Assembly (NCBI GenBank): GCA_945898055.1
Contig: CAMDGV010000020.1
Span: forward strand, 1-61,647
Direction: 5' to 3'
DNA length: 61,647 bases
Source of the DNA: Akkermansia muciniphila
GTDB taxonomy: Bacteria; Verrucomicrobiota; Verrucomicrobiia; Limisphaerales; UBA9464
The translations under genes and the position numbers were made by a program. Every line of letters begins with the position of its first letter. Position 1 is the stretch's first letter. Of this stretch, positions 8,348-15,697 are shown one piece after another. The notes below the pieces were generated by a model, which was given only the letters and a program-made list of their open reading frames with translations, did no database searches and had not been told where the DNA came from.

Positions 8348-8378
8348 CGGCGGCATCCTAGAAAGGTGCCGCCGTTTT
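8348..8378 (+). terminator. Intrinsic terminator between convergent genes
   Basis: A perfect 8-bp stem CGGCGGCA/TGCCGCCG (8348-8355 with 8367-8374) and an 11-nt loop are followed by TTTT. It lies 24 nt after the stop of the 6603 gene and just before the 3' end of the opposing amidohydrolase gene. Confidence 0.85.
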
Positions 8379-8391
8379 GTTTGGAGCGGCC

Positions 8392-9699
8392 TTATTTTGC
8401 GAGAGGCTTGGGCCGGCTTTTATATCGGTCATGCAAGCGAGTATGACGCGACGATAGGTCCTGTTCGACGCCCGTAATCCACTGACGCTTTACCTTCGAG
8501 CGAAGGTCGAGAATGTCACCATCAACAAGGATCAAAGTTGCATCTTTACCGGCCTCAATAGATCCGAGTTGCTTGTCCAAGCCCAGCAGGCGAGCGGGAT
8601 ACAAGGTGAGACCTCGAATGGCCTGCTCATAGGGGAGTCCAAAAGCGCGCGCTTGAGCAGCCGCATACGGCACATTGCGAATCGAACTAGCACCAAACCG
8701 ATCTGTCCCCTCCCCAAAAGCAACACTCACTCCGGCTCGGGCCAAAATGGAGGCTGCGGTGAACTGCGTATCGTAGGCATCAGTATCCCGTACGGGTTGA
8801 GTAAACACATGTTCAAAGACGACGGAAATCGCATTGGTAGCTAACAAGGATGCCTCACGCCAAGCATCGCGTCCCCCTGAAATCACACCCCTTAATTTGC
8901 GCCGCCCCAGCCATTCGACCGCCGAACGAATCTGGCGAACTTCATCAGCGTGAATCCATAACGGCAAATCCCGTTGGAGAAAAGGTAACATGGCCTCCCA
9001 AGCAGGAACCGTCTGAAAAGCTCCAGTTCCAGCCGCCGTTTTTGCTCCAGCATACGCGGACGCATCTGAGAAAAAGGCGTCAATTTTGCGGAGAGTTTTG
9101 TTCCGTTCCTCAGCCTGTTCTTCAATAGACTTCCAAGACTCCTGGTTGCCCGACTGCTCTTTGGTTGTTGTATCCACAGAAAACGTGGGCCAACGAAGAT
9201 GCAACGCTACCTTTTTTCTGACGGTCAAATCTTCAATGGTCCAACCCTGCAACTGGATCACTGCACTTACCCCTGATACCAAGCCCCCCAACGGGATGAC
9301 CTGCGCATGAGTATATCCGTTCGCACGCGCCACAGGAATGAGTTCACTGTCTGGATTCACCGCCACCCAAGCCGCGACGTCTGGAGAAAACTCCCCAACC
9401 TCGGTGGTATCTCGTGAGGGTCGTAAGGAATCAATTTCCATCAGTCCTAGAACCGTCGAGGGAGCAATGAGGCCCGGAAACAAACGCATTCCCTGCAAGT
9501 TAATTACCTGATCTGCCTTCCCTGCGGCCAGCATCCCCACTGACTCAATCCGTCCATCGCGAACAAAGACCGAGGCATTGGTCAAAGAGGGGCCAGTAAC
9601 CGTCACCACAATTCCATTGGTAAAAAGCAAAGTACCCGCGTGAGTGACCGAGATCAGAGCAACGAGCCAAGTGAGGAAGAGGCGCAGTGGCGAGGTCAT
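8392..9699 (-). CDS. Exported amidohydrolase-like protein lacking the HxH metal motif
   Basis: A 435-residue protein with an N-terminal signal sequence (LFLTWLVALISVTHAG) and the layout of an imidazolonepropionase-like amidohydrolase. It has an N-terminal beta sandwich (IVVTVTGPSLTNASVFVRDGRIESVG), FPGLIAPSTVLG at the first barrel strand, and a C-terminal GLDKQLGSIEAGKDATLILVD sandwich return. The usual HxH after PGLID is absent (APSTVLG instead), while a later His (WIHADE) and HVFTQP are present. It may be a metal-poor or non-hydrolytic relative. It is followed upstream on the same strand by a second amidohydrolase, 18 nt away, so the two form an operon. Confidence 0.82.
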   Translation of the reverse strand: MTSPLRLFLTWLVALISVTHAGTLLFTNGIVVTVTGPSLTNASVFVRDGRIESVGMLAAGKADQVINLQGMRLFPGLIAPSTVLGLMEIDSLRPSRDTTEVGEFSPDVAAWVAVNPDSELIPVARANGYTHAQVIPLGGLVSGVSAVIQLQGWTIEDLTVRKKVALHLRWPTFSVDTTTKEQSGNQESWKSIEEQAEERNKTLRKIDAFFSDASAYAGAKTAAGTGAFQTVPAWEAMLPFLQRDLPLWIHADEVRQIRSAVEWLGRRKLRGVISGGRDAWREASLLATNAISVVFEHVFTQPVRDTDAYDTQFTAASILARAGVSVAFGEGTDRFGASSIRNVPYAAAQARAFGLPYEQAIRGLTLYPARLLGLDKQLGSIEAGKDATLILVDGDILDLRSKVKRQWITGVEQDLSSRHTRLHDRYKSRPKPLAK

Positions 9700-9717
9700 A
9701 AAAGTCAGTTCAGAAAA

Positions 9718-10647
9718 TTAAAATCGGTATACCTTAACTGCGTTTTGCCGAAACACCTTATCCATAGCCGATTGACCCTTCGGTTGGACAAAATCTTGAA
9801 CAAGGCCCACGACACGATCAAGTGAAGCGAACCGAGCTGAAACAGGCCAATTACTTCCGAAGATCAAGCGATCCTCGCCAAAGGCTTCCCACAGAGTGTT
9901 CATGACTGGACGATACAAATCGCCCTCGCGAGGTGCGGCGCCTGGACGCCCACTTCCCTCCACAAATCCGGACATCTTCATAAAAACATTTTCTCTCGAA
10001 TGACAGGCAACAATCCCACTCAACCACGCGGGATCGAGGGGAACAGGTCCCATCCGGATATTTCCCGAATGATCCACCACAATACGGAGTTTAGGAAAGG
10101 CGGCGGCGAGTTGTGCGACCTCTAACATTTGACCCGGCTCCACTAAGACATCGAGGGCAAAATCTAAATCGGCCAACCGATTCAAGTCTGCCATCCACAG
10201 ACGGTCCTTGAGATGAAGCCCTTTATTCCAAGCACCGACCCGAATTCCGCGGAACAGAGGATTTCGGGCGAGCCCCTTTAATCGCCCTGCAAACCTAGGT
10301 TCACCCGGCTTTAAATATCCCACTAACCCGACGATAAACTTATCTCGAGCTGCTAATTCCAAGACCCATTCATTATCATCTTCACGCGGACTCGCCTCCA
10401 CCACGACTGTTCCTGTAATACCCAAGGGCTCCGCCAAGCTCCGATATTCTGCGGGCAATACTGGGCGATAGAGAATCGAGTCGTCGGGTGCTGGCCAAGA
10501 GACACCTTGCGGACGAGTTGGATCATAAAAGTGAGTATGTGTATCGATGATCCCACGCCGCCCGGCCAAGGTCTGACACCCGGTTACAGAAGCCCCAGTC
10601 GCTAAGAGTGCTGCCCCAATAAAGTCTCGCCGGGAAATCATTTCCAA
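9718..10647 (-). CDS. Tat-exported amidohydrolase (PDC lactonase-like, amidohydrolase 2 family)
   Basis: A 309-residue TIM-barrel protein. It opens with a Tat-type leader (SRRDFIGAALLATGA) and a possible lipobox Cys in SVTGC near residue 24, so it is probably exported and lipid-anchored. The HxH motif is intact in IDTHTHFYDP; later come VVDHSGNI and FGSNWPVS, typical of the COG3618 group that includes 2-pyrone-4,6-dicarboxylate lactonase and sugar lactonases. The substrate is unknown. It is the first gene of a two-gene operon with the HxH-less amidohydrolase. The ATG chosen precedes ISRRDF directly. Confidence 0.88.
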   Translation of the reverse strand: MEMISRRDFIGAALLATGASVTGCQTLAGRRGIIDTHTHFYDPTRPQGVSWPAPDDSILYRPVLPAEYRSLAEPLGITGTVVVEASPREDDNEWVLELAARDKFIVGLVGYLKPGEPRFAGRLKGLARNPLFRGIRVGAWNKGLHLKDRLWMADLNRLADLDFALDVLVEPGQMLEVAQLAAAFPKLRIVVDHSGNIRMGPVPLDPAWLSGIVACHSRENVFMKMSGFVEGSGRPGAAPREGDLYRPVMNTLWEAFGEDRLIFGSNWPVSARFASLDRVVGLVQDFVQPKGQSAMDKVFRQNAVKVYRF

Positions 10648-10707
10648 GACTCTATCTGCGAGACACTGCGGTTTAAACTACGAACTGAAGTTGAGGTAAA
10701 CGATTGT

Positions 10708-11286
10708 ATGTATCCCATAAGCCATTTCCATTTCTGTCCTCGCTGTGGCGCATCTCGTTCTGCTCCGAACGCGTCAAATTCTTTTGAGTGCCCGCACTGC
10801 CAATTTTGTTACTACTTCAATGCATCGGCCGGCGTGGCGGTCTTCATTGAGAATGCCTTAGGGCAAGTCTTACTCATCCGCCGGGCTAAAGATCCTGGAA
10901 TAAATCGTCTCGCGCCGCCCGGCGGGTTCATCGATATCGGTGAGCGCGCAGAAACGGCCTTGAGTCGAGAAATAGCCGAAGAAATAGGCATCCAAATCCA
11001 CTCAATTCACTTCCTTTGCAGTCAAACCAACGAATACACCTACGCAGGAGTCACCTATCCGGTTCTTGATTTATTTTTCATCGCGAAATCCGAGGCGAGC
11101 AAACTCACCCTGGCTCCTGAAGAAGTCAGGACCGCGGACTGGTACGCGCCAGAGGACGTCTGCACCGATGACCTCGCCTTTGCCTCGATGCAAGCCGCTT
11201 GGAAAGAGTTTCTGAATTGCCGCCTTAAATTCAATGAGAGCCTTGGGTTGCCCTCTGCCAACTCGGCGATAGGGTACGGCCGATGA
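10708..11286 (+). CDS. Nudix hydrolase with N-terminal zinc ribbon
   Basis: A 192-residue protein. Residues 1-35 hold a zinc ribbon (CPRCG and CPHC pairs), and residues about 40-165 a Nudix fold with the box GGFIDIGERAETALSREIAE around 71-93, including the REIAEEIG core. Such proteins cleave nucleoside-diphosphate-linked compounds. The stop overlaps the ATG of the next gene (ATGA at 11283-11286), so translation is coupled with the HAD-Nudix fusion. Together with folB downstream, the context suggests pterin triphosphate or nucleotide clean-up, but the zinc-ribbon type is also used for NADH or diadenosine substrates. Confidence 0.9.
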   Translation: MYPISHFHFCPRCGASRSAPNASNSFECPHCQFCYYFNASAGVAVFIENALGQVLLIRRAKDPGINRLAPPGGFIDIGERAETALSREIAEEIGIQIHSIHFLCSQTNEYTYAGVTYPVLDLFFIAKSEASKLTLAPEEVRTADWYAPEDVCTDDLAFASMQAAWKEFLNCRLKFNESLGLPSANSAIGYGR

Positions 11287-12332
11287 TTCGAAACGTGATC
11301 TTCGATTGGTCGGGCACTTTAGTAGATGACCTACCTGCGGTCTGGTTAGCTTCCAATCACGTTTTCCAAAAAGCCGGGCTCGAGCCAATGACCCTTGAGC
11401 GTTTCCGTGCCGAGTTTCGACTCCCTTTCAGCGGGTTTTATCAAGAATACCTGCCGCACATTCCCCTGCCCCAACTGGAACTGTGGTTCCATGAATGCTT
11501 CAGCACAGCCCAATCCTCCGTTAGCATCCTGCCTTACGCTGAAGAATTCCTTCACTTTTGCCGAAGCAAAAATCTGCGCACTTTTCTTCTCAGCGCCGTT
11601 CATCCCAAACACTTTCAGACCCAATGTGACGCACTCCGACTGCGCTCTTATTTCGACAAAACCTATCTGGGTATTGCCGATAAACGAAATCAGATCCAGA
11701 CAGTCCTCGAGGAGAACGGACTCAACCCAGAAGAAACTGTATTCATTGGTGATATGCAGCATGACATCGAAACCGCGCACCAAGGAGGAACCCAATCGGT
11801 GGCTGTGTTGACCGGTTATAATAGTCTAACTCAACTCCAATCCAGCAAGCCTGATCTCATCGTCGAGCACCTCGGCGAACTACAAAGGCATCTGGAGCAT
11901 TCCCAACTCAAGGTCCGCGCGGACCGCCCGCGCGCACGATATCCTATCCCCACGGTGGGCGCCTTAATCTTTGATGCTGAAAATCGCATGCTTTTGGTTC
12001 GCACCTCAAAGTGGTCCGATCTCTGGGGTATTCCTGGGGGCAAAATTGAATGGGGCGAAGACTCAGAGACAGCACTCCGTCGAGAACTTCTCGAGGAGAC
12101 CGGCTTGGAGGTTGAAGGGATCCGTTTTGTGTTGGTCCAAGATGCAATCAACCCGCCCGAATTCTATCGAGAAGCTCACTTCATCCTCTTGAATTACGTC
12201 TGCCAGTGTCGACAGGGCCAGCAGGTTCGACTCAACGATGAGGCACAAGAGTTCCGTTGGGTAACTCGCGAGGACTCGTTCCGTTTAGCTTTAAACACAC
12301 CCACAAAAGTTCTGCTTAAATCCCTGACCTAG
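11283..12332 (+). CDS. HAD phosphatase-Nudix hydrolase fusion
   Basis: A 349-residue two-domain protein. Residues 1-205 form a HAD-superfamily phosphatase of the phosphoglycolate phosphatase-like type, with motif I FDWSGTLVDD, motif II in LLSAV and motif IV FIGDMQHDIETA. Residues about 220-349 form a Nudix domain with the box GGKIEWGEDSETALRRELLE. The second Asp of the HAD motif I is replaced by Ser (DWS instead of DxD). It is translationally coupled to the Nudix gene before it and lies 4 nt before folB. A pyrophosphohydrolase plus a phosphatase next to folB fits removal of PPi and then Pi from dihydroneopterin triphosphate; that role is inferred. Confidence 0.9.
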   Translation: MIRNVIFDWSGTLVDDLPAVWLASNHVFQKAGLEPMTLERFRAEFRLPFSGFYQEYLPHIPLPQLELWFHECFSTAQSSVSILPYAEEFLHFCRSKNLRTFLLSAVHPKHFQTQCDALRLRSYFDKTYLGIADKRNQIQTVLEENGLNPEETVFIGDMQHDIETAHQGGTQSVAVLTGYNSLTQLQSSKPDLIVEHLGELQRHLEHSQLKVRADRPRARYPIPTVGALIFDAENRMLLVRTSKWSDLWGIPGGKIEWGEDSETALRRELLEETGLEVEGIRFVLVQDAINPPEFYREAHFILLNYVCQCRQGQQVRLNDEAQEFRWVTREDSFRLALNTPTKVLLKSLT

Positions 12333-12336
12333 CCCC

Positions 12337-12684
12337 ATGGACACAATTCGTATTGTCGATCTCGAGGTCGTCTACCACGTTGGAGTACCCGACTTAGAGC
12401 GTGCCACACCTCAACGACTCCTTGTCTCGATCGACCTCCTGCGCGCCTTCCAAGAAGCCGCAAATGCTGATGATCTAACCCGAACGATCGATTACTACGC
12501 GGTAAGTCGACGACTGCTGAGATTTGGAGAAGGCCGTTCTTGGAAATTGATCGAAAAATTGGCGGGAGACATCGCCGAATGCCTCCTTGAGGAATTCAAA
12601 CCGGACCGTGTTCGGGTTGAGATAAAGAAATTTATTCTACCTGAAACCCGCTATGTTTCTGTGGAGATAGAACGTTCACGCTGA
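12337..12684 (+). CDS. folB: Dihydroneopterin aldolase
   Basis: A 115-residue protein of the FolB/FolX family. It begins DTIRIVDLEVVYHVGVPDLER, has the TIDYYAVSRRL segment typical of the fold at residues about 48-58, and ends with VRVEIKKFILPETRYVSVEIER. FolB converts 7,8-dihydroneopterin to 6-hydroxymethyl-dihydropterin in folate synthesis. The VYHVGVPDLER start differs a little from the usual YG(Y/H)HGV, so FolX-like epimerase activity cannot be excluded. It is the last gene of the three-gene operon with two Nudix genes. Confidence 0.88.
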   Translation: MDTIRIVDLEVVYHVGVPDLERATPQRLLVSIDLLRAFQEAANADDLTRTIDYYAVSRRLLRFGEGRSWKLIEKLAGDIAECLLEEFKPDRVRVEIKKFILPETRYVSVEIERSR

Positions 12685-12777
12685 AGCGGAATCGAACGAA
12701 AGGCTTCAGGAATTAGCGCTTAAGTAGAGGGAATATCTTGGCCCTCCAATTCTACAAATTTTTAAAATCTTGATTTT

Positions 12778-13010
12778 CTTTGGTGCCTGTTGTCTCTACG
12801 CCTGTTCTTTGAAGTCACCGGACGTACGGTCTGGTTAAAATCAAACATTGTTGGAAGTGCAGGAATGCCGTGTGAATCGGCGACGGTTGCGCCACTGTAT
12901 CGAGTGACAAACCTCTCTAGTCTCAAAGACAACCACTGGATTAAATTCTGGGAAGGTGAGGGGTAAGGTTAGTAGCTCGGAGTCAGGATATTGCGCCGAC
13001 GATGCTCGTC
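12778..13010 (+). promoter_or_regulatory. Cobalamin (B12) riboswitch
   Basis: The hallmarks of a cobalamin riboswitch occur in order: GGTGCCT at about 12782, CTGGTTAAAA at 12831-12840, a GCCG-TGTGAAT-CGGC hairpin at 12867-12880, CGACGGTTGCGCCACTGTA at about 12881-12899, and the B12-box-like AGTCAGGATATTGCGCCGAC at 12981-13000. It lies on the plus strand upstream of the operon that starts at 13233 and is followed at once by a terminator hairpin. It should lower expression of the operon when cobalamin is plentiful. Confidence 0.93.
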
Positions 13011-13011
13011 T

Positions 13012-13036
13012 GCCTACGGCTTTGTCGTAGGCTTTT
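13012..13036 (+). terminator. Intrinsic terminator linked to the B12 riboswitch
   Basis: A 7-bp stem GCCTACG/CGTAGGC (13012-13018 with 13026-13032) and a 7-nt loop are followed directly by TTTT. It starts 2 nt after the riboswitch and about 200 nt before the first gene, as expected for a transcription-attenuating expression platform. A further 9-bp stem (13066-13074 with 13081-13089) without a T tract follows. Confidence 0.75.
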
Positions 13037-13232
13037 CGCCGCAAAGCGAAGGATGAGACCTGCATCGCCTGAGCCTGTTTGCTCGGGCGGATTCCTAGAT
13101 GAGCCAGCACACTCCTTCTGGGTCTCGCCATTGCCTTTTTCATTTCCCTTAGGAATCGAAAACGCATCGGAACAAGTCTCTCAGCAAACCTTCCCAATCC
13201 GTGAACAGGATTGGGCGTTCACAAAAGAGACT

Positions 13233-14246
13233 ATGTCCCTCAATCAGCTTCAAATATCCCGTCTATCTAGCCTCGGCTTCGCCACACTCCTCGCCGCCGC
13301 CAGTTATAGCGCCACACAAACACGCCTCGTGGCCCAGTACGCCACTTCGATCGTAGATTACTCTCCCGGTGGGGGATTTTCGCCGAAATACACCAACGCT
13401 GCTTCCGCTCTCGGACAACCCAGTCGAGTCACCGAGGGCCTCTTTGGTGGTCCAGTGGATCCCTTTGCACCTCCCTATACTCCTGAGCAACTGGTCAGTC
13501 TTGGTGCTGGAGGTTCACTGACCGTTCGATTCAGCACTCCTATTCTGAACTCCGAGCGCAACCCTTTTGGATTGGATTTTAGCGTCTTCGGCAGTGCCGG
13601 ATTTATGGTCACCAACGCCTTTGATCTGGAATTCAATTACATCGGTACCCCCGCCACCGATGGGACTCTTTTCAATCCCTCATCCGCGACTTCTCGAGTG
13701 AGTGTCAGTACCGACGGATCAACCTGGTACACACTGGATTCAAGCAAAACGCCCAAGGTGGACGATCGCTTTCCTACCGATGGCTCCGGTGATTTCACTC
13801 GCCCGATTAACCCAAGTCTTCTCTCAACTTCCCTCGGTGGAAAGACTCTAACTGACCTCCGGTTAGCTTACAGCGGGTCGGCTGGGGGCGCTGGATTTGA
13901 CCTGAGTTGGGCTCGCGATAGTTCAGGGAAAGCTGTCTCCCTTGACTCGGCTTCTTTTGTTCGTATCGAAGTGCTCTCAGGTCGAACTGAGATCGATGGA
14001 TTAGCTGCCGTGATCGCCCTTCCAGAACCGGGTGCGGTCATGATTGCTTTCCAGTTCAGCGAGAAACAGGTCGTTTTTGAGGGCAAAGGCGGTTGGCTTT
14101 TCATCTTAGAAGCGTCTTCCGATTTTAACACTTGGACATCTATCAATCAGCACCCCGCATACGTCGATGGCGAGGTCCGTTTATTTGATTTGAGGAAAGC
14201 GTATTTTCCTGCCCAATTCTACCGAGTTAAAGCGACTCGACTCTGA
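13233..14246 (+). CDS. Secreted surface protein under B12 riboswitch control
   Basis: A 337-residue protein with an N-terminal signal sequence (RLSSLGFATLLAAASYSATQ). Residues about 30-260 resemble a family of exported cell-surface proteins that often accompanies B12-regulated transport genes: YSPGGGFSPKYTNAASALG, then VSLGAGGSLTVRFSTPILN, then VSVSTDGSTWYTL. Residues about 270-337 form a C-terminal module (FILEASSDFNTWTSI ... AQFYRVKATRL) shared with the product at 14714. The start is ATG 13233 with an AGAGA ribosome site; the longer open frame from 13002 lies inside the riboswitch. It is the first gene of the riboswitch operon. A role in corrinoid capture is inference. Confidence 0.85.
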   Translation: MSLNQLQISRLSSLGFATLLAAASYSATQTRLVAQYATSIVDYSPGGGFSPKYTNAASALGQPSRVTEGLFGGPVDPFAPPYTPEQLVSLGAGGSLTVRFSTPILNSERNPFGLDFSVFGSAGFMVTNAFDLEFNYIGTPATDGTLFNPSSATSRVSVSTDGSTWYTLDSSKTPKVDDRFPTDGSGDFTRPINPSLLSTSLGGKTLTDLRLAYSGSAGGAGFDLSWARDSSGKAVSLDSASFVRIEVLSGRTEIDGLAAVIALPEPGAVMIAFQFSEKQVVFEGKGGWLFILEASSDFNTWTSINQHPAYVDGEVRLFDLRKAYFPAQFYRVKATRL

Positions 14247-14321
14247 TTCTAGGAACTCTTCCTCGAACGTCTGACCTCACCGAAAAGAATCTGTCACCCA
14301 TCGCAGTGCTAACCCAAAGCA

Positions 14322-14717
14322 ATGCCCGACACCCACCAGTCTAGCACCGGTCAATCCCTCCAATCCGGAGCGCCCCACTGCGGAATCTGTCCCCAATGTA
14401 ATGATATCAATGGGTGTCGATTGCTTGAGCTAGCTCACAGCTCAGATCCCTGCTGGTGTGGTGCCGTCGCTTCCGTAGAAAAACAGGAAGCTCACTCGTC
14501 CAACTTGCCCTCATGTCTCTGCTCCACCTGCCTCACTGATCGAAGAAAAGCGACGGGGTGGATGCCTCGCGCGACACCGGCCGAACTTTACACTGACCCA
14601 GATGGTCGCATCGTTTTTCGTGCGGCTTACCATCTTCGACGCGGTTACTGTTGCAACAACGGATGCCGACACTGTCCCTACAGCTCAACGCGTCAATCGA
14701 GAGATGGGGAGCCGTGA
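14322..14717 (+). CDS. Cysteine-rich protein: CWC domain plus DUF5522
   Basis: A 131-residue protein with 14 or so cysteines in two modules. Residues about 20-70 match the cysteine-rich CWC pattern (CGICPQC, then GCRLLEL, then DPCWCG, then SCLCSTCL). Residues about 85-125 match DUF5522 (YTDPDGRIVFRAAYHLRRG followed by YCCNNGCRHCPY). Both are small modules of unknown function that probably bind a metal or Fe-S cluster. No signal peptide is visible. It is the second gene of the B12-riboswitch operon, 75 nt after the first, and its TGA overlaps the GTG start of the next gene. Confidence 0.85.
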   Translation: MPDTHQSSTGQSLQSGAPHCGICPQCNDINGCRLLELAHSSDPCWCGAVASVEKQEAHSSNLPSCLCSTCLTDRRKATGWMPRATPAELYTDPDGRIVFRAAYHLRRGYCCNNGCRHCPYSSTRQSRDGEP

Positions 14718-15697
14718 ATTTCAGCCCTTTTATTTGCGCTTTCAGATTCGGTCTCCGATGGATGACCTTGCTCGAATTTCTTTGGGTCGGAGTCCGCGCC
14801 AATACGATTCCATTAAACGCCAACTCCGGTTGGAAGATCTTCGGTGACCCGCAACTCTTTCAATGGCTACCCGATCTTCAGACAGTCCAAGTAACTTGGG
14901 ATTCCTCGCGATCCAATAGCTTTCTCGCCTATCCCCTACCCCACGCCCTCACCTCAGCGGACTCCTTCGATTTTACTTTTGAGCTTCTTCTGGAAAGCCA
15001 TGCGGTGGGCCTCCGACCCGATCGGCCCTCGACCTTTCAGATTACGGTCGGGATGGTGCGCATCGGCGTGGTCACCGTCCCGAACTATGTCCGTGGATCC
15101 TTGCCTGGGCCAAAAGACACGGTGGAATGGGCTTGGTTTGGAGACTCCGACCCGATTTCCGCCTCCGTATCACCAGTGATTATTCCCTCCGACGGACGCC
15201 TCCCTTGGGGCTATGCGGACAGCTTCATCACCTTAGAAACAGGCATCCACTACCGTTTCAAACTCGCCTACTCAGCCCTCGATCGAACGGCTCGCATCAC
15301 CCTGCAATTGAATGGAACCAACGGTCCCGCTCTCCAGCCCGTCGTATTGCCTGCTAACTTCACCGACTTTCAGGTTGATAGCTTTGTCATCAGTAATTAT
15401 TCAGACCTAGGGCAACATCCACTCTACGGAGGTTCGGTACTCGCTACCGGAAAAGTCAACAACCTGACCCTCACCCTTCCGCCCAACCCGATAGAAAGTT
15501 TAGGCCTGCGAAATGGAGAAATCGTCTTCCAAGGGCAATCGGGGTGGCGGTTCACATTGGAAGCTTCCTCCGATCTGAAAGCTTGGATGATTGTTTCCGA
15601 GATCAACCCATCGATTGCCGGGGAATTCCGCTTGGCCGATTCGAGGGAAGCAGTCTTCGCCGTTCAATTTTATCGAGTCAAGGCGAGACGCCCATGA
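14714..15697 (+). CDS. Secreted beta-sandwich-like protein with FYRV-type C-terminal module
   Basis: A 327-residue protein starting at GTG 14714, which overlaps the previous stop as GTGA; the alternative upstream ATG at 14651 would overlap the previous gene by 67 nt. The N-terminus (ICAFRFGLRWMTLLEFLWVGVRAN) looks like a signal sequence. Residues about 55-250 look like an all-beta, lectin- or LamG-like region (ITVGMVRIGVVTV, HYRFKLAYSALDRTARITLQL), but I cannot assign a family. Residues about 260-327 are paralogous to the end of the 13233 product (FTLEASSDLKAWMIV ... VQFYRVKARRP). It is the third gene of the B12-riboswitch operon. Confidence 0.8.
   Translation: MNFSPFICAFRFGLRWMTLLEFLWVGVRANTIPLNANSGWKIFGDPQLFQWLPDLQTVQVTWDSSRSNSFLAYPLPHALTSADSFDFTFELLLESHAVGLRPDRPSTFQITVGMVRIGVVTVPNYVRGSLPGPKDTVEWAWFGDSDPISASVSPVIIPSDGRLPWGYADSFITLETGIHYRFKLAYSALDRTARITLQLNGTNGPALQPVVLPANFTDFQVDSFVISNYSDLGQHPLYGGSVLATGKVNNLTLTLPPNPIESLGLRNGEIVFQGQSGWRFTLEASSDLKAWMIVSEINPSIAGEFRLADSREAVFAVQFYRVKARRP

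Noticed and set aside
12841-13197. Open frame of 118 codons on the minus strand
   Set aside because: It lies antisense to the cobalamin riboswitch and its terminator, has no family motif, and would conflict with the regulatory function seen on the plus strand.
13002-13232. Longer start for the 13233 gene
   Set aside because: The extra codons run through the riboswitch B12 box and terminator; the signal peptide begins only at 13233.
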